Positions 8,042 to 15,129 of a stretch of DNA of 64,000 bases are shown here, piece by piece. The stretch's first letter is position 1. Every line of letters begins with the position of its first letter. The position numbers were made by a program, and so were the translations under genes. The DNA is from Streptomyces griseus subsp. griseus. GTDB taxonomy: Bacteria; Actinomycetota; Actinomycetes; Streptomycetales; Streptomycetaceae. The notes under the pieces are model-generated. The model was not told where the DNA came from and ran no database searches. It saw nothing but the letters and a program-made list of their open reading frames with translations. The DNA lies in contig NZ_JOJE01000003.1 in assembly GCF_000720255.1 (NCBI RefSeq), forward strand, positions 310,001 to 374,000, read 5' to 3'.

Positions 8042-8635
8042 ATGGCGCAAGCGCGTGTGAAGGCCCGCAGGGCGTCGGTGTTCGGCGGTGAGCGTTTCGC
8101 GGTCTTCGCCGAGGCCCTGCTCACCGGCGTGTGGATCGCCGTGGCCTGTCTCGGCCTCGTCACCTACCCCGCTGCCTTCGCCGCCGGCGCACGGCATCTG
8201 CGGCGGCGCACGAGCCATGAGGGCGGCGGCTGGCGGGAGTTCGTCGCGGACTTCCGTACGGCCGTGCGCCGCGGGTGGCTCGTCGGGGTGGCCGGGTGGG
8301 CCGCGGCGGCCGCGGTCTGGGTGGACGTGCAGGCCGCTCGGGCCGGGATCCCCGGCGGCCCGCTCGTCGGGGCCGTCGGGCTCTTCGCGCTGATCGGCCT
8401 CGCGGTGGCCGGGCTGCGCGCGGCGGCGGTCTGGGCCCCGGGCGCCTCCTGGCGCGCGCTGCTCGCCGACGCCGCACGGCGGACCCTGCGCGACCCCGCC
8501 GGGTCCTTCCTGATCATCGCCGGTCTGGCCGTCGTGGCCCTGTCCGCCGGGTTCGTCGCGCCGCTGGCGGTCCCGGTCCTCGGGGCCGTCGCGGCGGCGG
8601 CCGTCGCCGTGGAGGAGCGCTACCGGCGCCGCTGA
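8042..8635 (+). CDS. YesL-like (DUF624) membrane protein
   Basis: A 197-residue protein with four to five hydrophobic segments (about 22-45, 80-95, 105-130, 155-190) and a conserved cytoplasmic basic loop. The layout fits DUF624/YesL proteins, which accompany sugar ABC transporters and pectin or rhamnogalacturonan genes in Bacillus. It starts 10 bases after the second permease and belongs to the same operon. Its role is unknown; an accessory function for the transporter is inferred only from context. The family assignment rests on pattern and neighbourhood rather than a diagnostic motif. Confidence 0.7.
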   Translation: MAQARVKARRASVFGGERFAVFAEALLTGVWIAVACLGLVTYPAAFAAGARHLRRRTSHEGGGWREFVADFRTAVRRGWLVGVAGWAAAAAVWVDVQAARAGIPGGPLVGAVGLFALIGLAVAGLRAAAVWAPGASWRALLADAARRTLRDPAGSFLIIAGLAVVALSAGFVAPLAVPVLGAVAAAAVAVEERYRRR

Positions 8636-8727
8636 CGGACGGCGCCCCCGTCACAAGGTCGGTGCCCTGGGCGCCGCACCTCTCTCTGTCGTGCCCCTGA
8701 CCAGCCTGTCCATGGAAAGGAATGGCC

Positions 8728-11463
8728 ATGTCCCCCATCCCCCGCAGGTCCATCCTCAAAGCCGCCGCCGTCGCCGGTGCCGCCGCCCAGTTCAGCTGGG
8801 CGCTAGGGACCAAGGACGCGCAGGCCGGGCCGAGAGCCGCCGAGGCCGACGACTCTCCCGTGACCCTGGACTGGCTGGAGGACGGCGGCCTCGGCGCCGC
8901 GCCCGGCTCCACCCTCGGCGTGCCCTGGCCGATGGGCGCCCACCAGGAGGACCAGACCTTCGCGGTGACGGACGCCGACGGCAAGGACGTGCCCGTACAG
9001 TCCTGGCCCATCGCGTACTGGCCCGACGGTTCACTCAAGTGGACCGCGCACGCGGTCAGCTCCGGCAACGGGAAGCTCACCCTCACCGCCGGCACCCCCA
9101 CCGCGCCCGCCAAGAAGGTCACCGTCGACAAGAGCGGCGGCACCATCACCGTCTCCACCGGCGTCATCACGGTCAGGATCGGCAAGGACGGCGCCACCCT
9201 CATCAAGTCCGTCAAGCGCGGCTCCACCGAGATCGCGAAGAACGGCCGACTGGTCCTGATCCGCCAGCCCGAGATCGAGGACGAGGACCAGGGCGCGGTC
9301 AGGACCGAGCGCTTCGACGGCGCCATCGACCACGTCACCGTCGAGCAGACCGGCCCCGTCCGCGCGGTCGTCCGCATCGACGGCAAGCACCGCAAGGGCA
9401 ACCGCAGCTGGCTCCCCTTCTCCCTGCGCCTCTACTTCTACGCGGGCGCCGACTCCTTCCGCATGGTGCACACCATCACCTACGACGGGAAGCAGGAGCC
9501 CGGCAAGGCGAGCGGCGACTTCATCCGCGGCCTCGGCGTCCGCTTCAGCGTGCCGATGCGCGACGAGTCCTACGACCGCCACATCCGCATCGGCGGCGAG
9601 GGCACCGGCCTGTTGCGCGAGGCCGTCAAGGGCATCACCGGACTGCGCCGCGACCCGGGCGCCGCCGTCCAGGCGGCCCAGTACGCCGGCGAGAAGCTGC
9701 CCGACCCGTCGACCTGGGACCAGCGGGTCACCACCCGCCTCCAGTACATCCCCGAGTGGGGCGACTACACCCTCTCCCAGCTGTCCGCCGACGGCTTCAC
9801 CCTGCGCAAGCGCACCAAGAAGGGGTACGGCTGGATCGGCGCCGGCGGCGGCAAGCGGGCCTCCGGCTTCGGCTACGTCGGCGGTGTCAGCGGTGGGTTC
9901 TCCTTCGGCCTGCGGGACTTCTGGGAGAAGCACCCCGCCCAGCTCGACATCCGCGACGCCCACACCGACGAGGCCGAGGTCACCCTCTGGCTCTGGTCGC
10001 CCGAGGCGCAGCCCATGGACCTGCGCTTCTACCACGACGGCATGGGCCAGGACACCTTCCCCGAGCAGCTCGAGGGCCTCAACATCACCTACGAGGACTA
10101 CGAGCCCGGCTTCGGCACCCCCTACGGCATCGCCCGCACCTCCGAACTCCTCTTCTGGGCCAACGAGTCCACCCCGAGCCCCGAGAAGCTCGCCGAGCAG
10201 GTCGAGGCCGTCCGTGTGCTGCCCCAGCTCGCCGCCCCGCCCAAGCAGCTCATCAAGGCCAAGGTCTTCGGCCCCGGCCTCTACTCCGAGCCCGACCGCT
10301 CCACACCCGCCAAGGCCAAGATCGAGGACCACCTCGACTTCCTCTTCACCTACTACAAGGACCAGGTGGAGCAGCGCCGCTGGTACGGCTTCTGGGACTA
10401 CGGCGACATCATGCACACCTACGACACCGTCAGGCATCAGTGGCGGTACGACATCGGCGGCTACGCCTGGGACAACTCCGAGCTGTCGCCCGACCTGTGG
10501 CTCTGGTTCGCCTACCTCCGCAGCGGCCGCGCGGACATCTTCCGCTTCGCCGAATCCATGACCCGGCACACCGGCGAGGTCGACGTCTACCACCTGGGCA
10601 AATGGGCGGGCCTCGGTACCCGGCACGGCGTCCAGCACTTCGCCGACAGCGCCAAGCAGCAGCGCATCGCCAACACCACCTACCGCCGCTACTACTACTT
10701 CCTCACCGCCGACGAACGCGTCGGCGACCTCATGCACGCCAACGTCGACTCCGACGAGACGTTCCTCGTCCTCGACCCCATCCGCAAGATCCGCACCGAG
10801 CCCTACACACCCGACCGGCACGCCCTGTCGATCGGCTTCGGCACGGACTGGAGCGGCCTGGTCTCGGCGTGGCTCACGGAGTGGGAACGCAAGGGCCCCA
10901 AGTGGGAGAAGGCCAAGGCGCGCGTCCTGTCGACCATGGAGACCATCGCCGCCCAGCCCAACGGATTCGTGCAGGGGACCGGGCTCTACGACCTCGACAC
11001 GGGCAAGTTCGCCATCGCCGACAAGCCGGTCGTCAGCGTCTCGCACCTCTCCGCCGTCTTCGGCCTCAACGAGCTGTGCGCCGAGCTCATCCACCTCGTC
11101 GACATGCCGAAGTTCAACGAGGCGTACTTCGACTACTGCCGCTACTTCAACGCCACCAAGGCGGAACAGGCGGCGCGCTACGGCACCAACTTCGGTTCCC
11201 TGCTGCTCTTCCAGGGCCATTCGCGCCTCGACGCGTACGCGGCCGTAAAGACCGGGGACACGAAGCTCGCCACGCGCGCGTGGGACAAGTTCTACAACTC
11301 CGACGGCTACAAGGAGTCCGCTCCCTGGCGGACGGAGAAGCTGAGCGGCCCCGCCACCCTGGTCGCGGGCAGCGAGGCCGCCTGGATCTCCACCAACGAC
11401 ACCGCGCTCTACGGACTCGCCGCCATCGAGAACCTGGCGCTGCTCGGCGACAGGATGCCGTAG
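8728..11463 (+). CDS. Tat-exported YetA/PcRGLX-like protein, putative exo-rhamnogalacturonan lyase
   Basis: A 911-residue protein with a twin-arginine signal (IPRRSILKAAAVAGAAAQ, Arg-Arg at residues 6-7), so it is expected to be exported folded. The body resembles the YetA / PcRGLX family. A beta-rich N-terminal domain (VPWPMGAHQEDQTFAV, WPDGSLKW) is followed by a helical toroid-like region rich in aromatics (WDNSELSPDLWLWFAYLRSG, MTRHTGEVDVYHLG). Family knowledge: the Penicillium member (PL26) cleaves rhamnogalacturonan from the end, and Bacillus yetA lies beside the lpl sugar ABC genes. Activity on rhamnogalacturonan here is an inference. The ATG at 8728 is preferred over 8722 because AAAGGA is well spaced from it. 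It closes the operon before a strong terminator. Confidence 0.78.
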   Translation: MSPIPRRSILKAAAVAGAAAQFSWALGTKDAQAGPRAAEADDSPVTLDWLEDGGLGAAPGSTLGVPWPMGAHQEDQTFAVTDADGKDVPVQSWPIAYWPDGSLKWTAHAVSSGNGKLTLTAGTPTAPAKKVTVDKSGGTITVSTGVITVRIGKDGATLIKSVKRGSTEIAKNGRLVLIRQPEIEDEDQGAVRTERFDGAIDHVTVEQTGPVRAVVRIDGKHRKGNRSWLPFSLRLYFYAGADSFRMVHTITYDGKQEPGKASGDFIRGLGVRFSVPMRDESYDRHIRIGGEGTGLLREAVKGITGLRRDPGAAVQAAQYAGEKLPDPSTWDQRVTTRLQYIPEWGDYTLSQLSADGFTLRKRTKKGYGWIGAGGGKRASGFGYVGGVSGGFSFGLRDFWEKHPAQLDIRDAHTDEAEVTLWLWSPEAQPMDLRFYHDGMGQDTFPEQLEGLNITYEDYEPGFGTPYGIARTSELLFWANESTPSPEKLAEQVEAVRVLPQLAAPPKQLIKAKVFGPGLYSEPDRSTPAKAKIEDHLDFLFTYYKDQVEQRRWYGFWDYGDIMHTYDTVRHQWRYDIGGYAWDNSELSPDLWLWFAYLRSGRADIFRFAESMTRHTGEVDVYHLGKWAGLGTRHGVQHFADSAKQQRIANTTYRRYYYFLTADERVGDLMHANVDSDETFLVLDPIRKIRTEPYTPDRHALSIGFGTDWSGLVSAWLTEWERKGPKWEKAKARVLSTMETIAAQPNGFVQGTGLYDLDTGKFAIADKPVVSVSHLSAVFGLNELCAELIHLVDMPKFNEAYFDYCRYFNATKAEQAARYGTNFGSLLLFQGHSRLDAYAAVKTGDTKLATRAWDKFYNSDGYKESAPWRTEKLSGPATLVAGSEAAWISTNDTALYGLAAIENLALLGDRMP

Positions 11464-11472
11464 CGGGGAGCC

Positions 11473-11513
11473 GGACGGGCGGAACCGTGGCGACGCCCCG
11501 GTTCCGCCCGTCC
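11473..11513 (+). terminator. Terminator of the ABC/lyase operon
   Basis: Arms of 15 bp (11473-11487 with 11499-11513) around an 11-base loop, beginning ten bases after the lyase stop codon. Confidence 0.85.
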
Positions 11514-11544
11514 AGGCGGTCCCCGCCGTGGCCGAGCGACACCC

Positions 11545-11568
11545 GACGAGCCGGTGCGCCGGCTCGTC
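11545..11568 (-). terminator. Terminator of the PLP-decarboxylase unit
   Basis: A perfect 10-bp stem (11545-11554 with 11559-11568) and 4-base loop, just beyond the stop of the minus-strand small membrane protein gene. Confidence 0.75.
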
Positions 11569-11573
11569 AGCTC

Positions 11574-11780
11574 CTAGTCGATGATCTGGTGGAAGAACAG
11601 CACGGCCGGTGCCACCACCCCGCCGCCGACGCTCACCGCGACGGGCCACGCGTTGCCGGCCAGCGCCGACAGAACGGTGGCACCGATGCCCACCAGGGTT
11701 GCCAGCAGGAAGACGATGGCGGCGCGCTGAGTGAGGAGCGGCCCGCCCCGGCCGGTGCGCCGACGGTTGGCCTGTGGCAC
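11574..11780 (-). CDS. Small membrane protein co-transcribed with the decarboxylase
   Basis: A 68-residue protein with a basic N terminus (residues 1-20) and two hydrophobic segments (about 21-40 and 44-65). The GTG at 11780 has AAGGAG seven bases ahead. It begins only 11 bases after the stop of the PLP decarboxylase gene, so the two are probably one transcript. I do not recognise a family. A membrane role linked to the decarboxylase substrate or product is possible but not shown. Confidence 0.68.
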   Translation of the reverse strand: MPQANRRRTGRGGPLLTQRAAIVFLLATLVGIGATVLSALAGNAWPVAVSVGGGVVAPAVLFFHQIID

Positions 11781-11791
11781 CTGAGCGCTCC

Positions 11792-13138
11792 TTACCTGGC
11801 TCCGACAGCGGGCTCGAGCACGGGCACGTCCCACGGGTCCTGCGCGCGACGCAGGAGCTCGAAGCCGACGCGGCCGTCACCGGCCGTGCGAACCCCGTAC
11901 ACGGCCGGCTCGGGCAGGCTGTTGTAGTGGAACGGCGTCGAGAAGTAGTAGGCGCCCGTGTCCGGAACGGCGACGATGTCACCGGGTTCCAGCAGCGGCA
12001 AGGCGCGGTCACGTGCCAGCAGGTCACCGGCGAAACAGGCGGGGCCCGCGATGTCCTGACGGACCGAGCGGCCCTGCTTGGTCCGGCCGCTCGCGTCGTG
12101 CGCCTCGATCCGCAGGGGCCAGGCGTCGGGATTGAACACGGTCCGGGTGGCCACCTGCACACCGGCGTGGGTGACCGCGATCGGCCGGCCGCCCATGCTC
12201 TTGGTGTACTCGACGTACGCGGCGGTGAAACCGTTCTTGGCGAGGACGCTGCGCCCGAACTCGGTGACGATCTCGTACCCGTCGCGCAGACCGGAGGCCT
12301 CCGAGAACAGCGCGGGAGCGTGGGTGCGCAACTGTCCGACGTACGACTCGAACGTCGGCGTGGTCTCGTCGTCGGCGAAGTTGACGGGCAGTCCGCCGCC
12401 GATGTCGATGCCGACGACCTGGCGCCGTCCGACGGCGGCGTTGACCTCCTCGGCGAACTCGACGGCCTGTGCGACCCCGCGCGCCATGAGGTCCAGCGGG
12501 CAGCCCTGCGAACCGGCGTGCGTGTGCACCCAGGTGAGCCACGGCCGGTCGAGGTAGGCGCGCAGCAACTCCCGCCGACTGCCCCGGTCGGCCAGCGGGA
12601 CGCCGAACTTGGAGGTGCTCGTGGCCGTACTCATCGCGGCGATCGTGCCGCCGCCCAGCTGGGAGTTGACCCGCACACCGATCCTCGAGACCGGGGCGCG
12701 GCCGTCGAGTGCCCGGTCGATCCTGGCGAGTTCCTGGTAGTTGTCCGCGTTGACGGCCACCCCCAGGTCCAGGGCGCGCCGCAGCTCGGCCTGCGTCTTG
12801 GCCGGCGAGTCGAAGACGATCCGGTCCGGTGCGAAGCCGGCCGCAAGGGCGCGGGCCAGCTCACCCGCGGTGGCGACCTCGCAGCCCATGCCGAGCCGGC
12901 GCAGCTCCGCCAGCACCGGCACCAGGCTGTTGGCCTTGGCGGCGAACGCGTGCAGCACGGGCGGGGCGGAGGGGAAGGCGCGGTGCAGGGACTCGACCGT
13001 CGCGGCGACGCCGTCCAGGTCGACGAAGGCGGCCAGCTGCGACCGCTCGGGGTCCAGCAGCCCCTGCAGCACCGCCTCCCGCAGGATCCGCTCGCGTCGC
13101 TCGGCGGCGGGGGAGGGGGCGGGGATCAGTCCGGTCAT
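11792..13138 (-). CDS. Fold-type III PLP-dependent decarboxylase (LysA/ornithine decarboxylase-like)
   Basis: A 448-residue enzyme with the family marks: the PLP lysine in HAFAAKANS (about residue 68), HTHAGSQ, the glycine-rich phosphate loop DIGGGLPVNF, EFGRSVLAKNG, the catalytic-cysteine motif GPACFAGD, and a C-terminal DTGAYYFS. These support a barrel-plus-beta-domain enzyme such as diaminopimelate, ornithine or a carboxylated diamine decarboxylase. It is too divergent from housekeeping LysA for me to name the substrate, and it might be a Y4yA-type enzyme of specialised metabolism. The ATG at 13138 has GGAAGG six bases ahead. The adjacent PucR gene is the likely regulator. Confidence 0.85.
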   Translation of the reverse strand: MTGLIPAPSPAAERRERILREAVLQGLLDPERSQLAAFVDLDGVAATVESLHRAFPSAPPVLHAFAAKANSLVPVLAELRRLGMGCEVATAGELARALAAGFAPDRIVFDSPAKTQAELRRALDLGVAVNADNYQELARIDRALDGRAPVSRIGVRVNSQLGGGTIAAMSTATSTSKFGVPLADRGSRRELLRAYLDRPWLTWVHTHAGSQGCPLDLMARGVAQAVEFAEEVNAAVGRRQVVGIDIGGGLPVNFADDETTPTFESYVGQLRTHAPALFSEASGLRDGYEIVTEFGRSVLAKNGFTAAYVEYTKSMGGRPIAVTHAGVQVATRTVFNPDAWPLRIEAHDASGRTKQGRSVRQDIAGPACFAGDLLARDRALPLLEPGDIVAVPDTGAYYFSTPFHYNSLPEPAVYGVRTAGDGRVGFELLRRAQDPWDVPVLEPAVGAR

Positions 13139-13298
13139 GGTGAGCCTTCCGGGGTGGTGTGGCCGGCGCCCGGGACCGTCCCGGGGCGGATTACCAGGCT
13201 GCGGCCGGCACCGGGAGGGCGTCTTCGTCGGTTCGGCAGAGCCGCGGGGCCGCCGCACGGCGGTCGGAGGCAAACAACTGCCCCGGGCAGGCGTGCCG

Positions 13299-13346
13299 TT
13301 GTGCGCTCCGACGAAGAAACCGCGTTCTCGTGGTGCCGGCGCACAA
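13299..13346. promoter_or_regulatory. Inverted repeat upstream of the PLP decarboxylase
   Basis: TTGTGCGC (13299-13306) and GCGCACAA (13339-13346) are perfect inverted octamers 32 bases apart, in the 235-bp gap between the PucR gene and the decarboxylase. They could be operator half-sites for the PucR protein. This gap holds no credible gene. Confidence 0.3.
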
Positions 13347-13373
13347 GCGGCGGAAGTGCGGTCGGTGACCTGC

Positions 13374-15035
13374 TCAGAGGCGGCGGTCGTCGACCTGGTC
13401 GCCCAGGCGCAACTCCAACTGCGCCAGCAGCCGGGCGTCGGGATCGTCCACGTCCAGCCCCGACACCTGGGTGATGCGCCGCAGCCGGTAACGCAGGCTG
13501 TTGGAGTGCACGCCCAGCGCGTGGGAGGCGGCGGACACGTCGCCGAAGTGGTCGAGGTAGGCGCGCAGGGTCTCCACCAGCCGACTGCCGCCCTGCTCCG
13601 CGTCGAACGCCCGCAGCCGGGCCACCGAGGTCTGCGCCGGCAGGGCCAGCCCGCGCAGGGCGCCCATGACATGCAGGATGCCGACCGTGTCCGCCACGTC
13701 CGCGGTCCGGGCCACGGTGCGCGACCCGGCGGCCTCGGTGAGCGCCCTGAGGGCGAGCTCGGCCGAGCGGCGCGACTCGGGTGCCCGCGCCAGCCCGGGG
13801 GCCACATCGCCCAACCCGACCTTCACCGGCCTGCGGAGGGCGGCCGACACCTGGCTCGCCAGCGATTCCCCCAGTCGCGTCACCTGGCTCTCGGCCCGGC
13901 CGGGATCCCGGTCCAGGGCGCTCAGCAGCACCAGGATGCGGCCGCCCGCCGGGACTACCACCGCGCGGTGTCCATAGGCGGCGCAGTGCAGGCTCAGCAG
14001 CCCGTGCGGCCTTGACGGATCGTCGTCCCCCTGCCCCGCGCTCCCGGTACCGACCGCGAGGACGGCGCACGGCTCCCGCGCCGGCAGTGAGGCCCGTTCC
14101 GCGAGCACCTCGACCGAGCCGCGGTCCTCCAGCAGGGCGCGCGCCGCGTCCTCGACCAGGCGGTCGTCCGAACTGTGGGTGCGGTGGTGCAACAAGTGGG
14201 CGGCGGCGGTCCGGGTCGCGGCGCGCAGGGCCTCGGAGGCGTTCGGCGCCAGCGGCCGGCCGGCCACCGCGGCCACCCAGATCGACCCGAGCGCCTCCCC
14301 GCCGGCCCGCACGGCACCCACCAGACGCTCCGGGTTCTGCCCGTGCGCCGGCCGGTGCAGTACGTCGTCCCCGGCCCACAGGGCCTGGAAGAACCCCGCC
14401 TCCCGCATGGCGGCCACCCGCCACGGCGGGACCCGACGGCCCAGGATGGTCAGCCGGCGCTGCTCGTCCACGTTCTCCTCGGTCGAGGAGTAGGCGAGCA
14501 CCCGGGACTCGGTGTCCTCGATGGTCACCGAGCCGCCCACCAGGGCCGCCACCGCGTCGGCCAGCGAATTGAGGTCCCCCAGGCGCGGCCCGCCGAGCCC
14601 GGCCGGCGGCGGTACGCCCGCCGAGGCCAGCCCCGCCCGCAGCACGCCCACCAGATGCGCCCAGGTGCACCACGCGGTACGGAAGAGCAGCGCCGTCCCA
14701 CCCTCCTCGGCGGCCGTCTGGAGAGCTCCCGCGGCGGGTGCGGTCCGGTCCGGCCCGAACACCACGCCCGCCGCCCCCGACTCGCCCGCCCGGCGCACCA
14801 CGTCGACCGCCTGGGCCGAGCGCGGATCGACGCCCACGGCGAGCAGCAGCTCCCGCGGTCTGACCAGGGGCTCCAGGAGGTCCAGCACGTTCACGCCGGT
14901 GACCGTGGCGCCCAGGCCCTCGGGCGCCGCGTGCAACTCCACGGCGCCCGCCCCCACGACGGAGAGCAGTCGCTCCAGCGTCACCCGCGTCTCACCGGCC
15001 GCGTCCCAGCCCGCCGATACCCCCGGATCCGCCAC
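13374..15035 (-). CDS. PucR-family transcriptional regulator
   Basis: A 553-residue regulator. The N-terminal about 150 residues form a PucR-type sensor region (VTLERLLSVVGAG..., VNVLDLLEP). A central GGDEF-like/activator domain follows, and the C terminus carries the PucR helix-turn-helix: LVETLRAYLDHFGDVSAASHALGVHSNSLRYRLRRI at about residues 490-525. PucR proteins usually activate catabolic genes such as those for purines, amino acids or polyamines in response to a small molecule. Same-strand placement directly upstream of the PLP decarboxylase, with a 235-bp gap, suggests local control of amino-acid or polyamine breakdown. It starts at a GTG; the ribosome site is weak. Confidence 0.9.
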   Translation of the reverse strand: MADPGVSAGWDAAGETRVTLERLLSVVGAGAVELHAAPEGLGATVTGVNVLDLLEPLVRPRELLLAVGVDPRSAQAVDVVRRAGESGAAGVVFGPDRTAPAAGALQTAAEEGGTALLFRTAWCTWAHLVGVLRAGLASAGVPPPAGLGGPRLGDLNSLADAVAALVGGSVTIEDTESRVLAYSSTEENVDEQRRLTILGRRVPPWRVAAMREAGFFQALWAGDDVLHRPAHGQNPERLVGAVRAGGEALGSIWVAAVAGRPLAPNASEALRAATRTAAAHLLHHRTHSSDDRLVEDAARALLEDRGSVEVLAERASLPAREPCAVLAVGTGSAGQGDDDPSRPHGLLSLHCAAYGHRAVVVPAGGRILVLLSALDRDPGRAESQVTRLGESLASQVSAALRRPVKVGLGDVAPGLARAPESRRSAELALRALTEAAGSRTVARTADVADTVGILHVMGALRGLALPAQTSVARLRAFDAEQGGSRLVETLRAYLDHFGDVSAASHALGVHSNSLRYRLRRITQVSGLDVDDPDARLLAQLELRLGDQVDDRRL

Positions 15036-15129
15036 AGCGCCCCCGTCCCGTGCCCCCGCCAGATCCGGAAAACGTACGACACGACGGCCGCGGCCCGCAG
15101 TGGATGCGGAACAAAACCTCCTCTCCGGG

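Noticed and set aside
9031..12162. A 1043-codon open frame on the minus strand opposite the lyase gene
   Set aside because: It is antisense to a gene with clear protein features and arises from the high G+C third-position bias; its translation is low-complexity Gly/Val/Ala/Asp.
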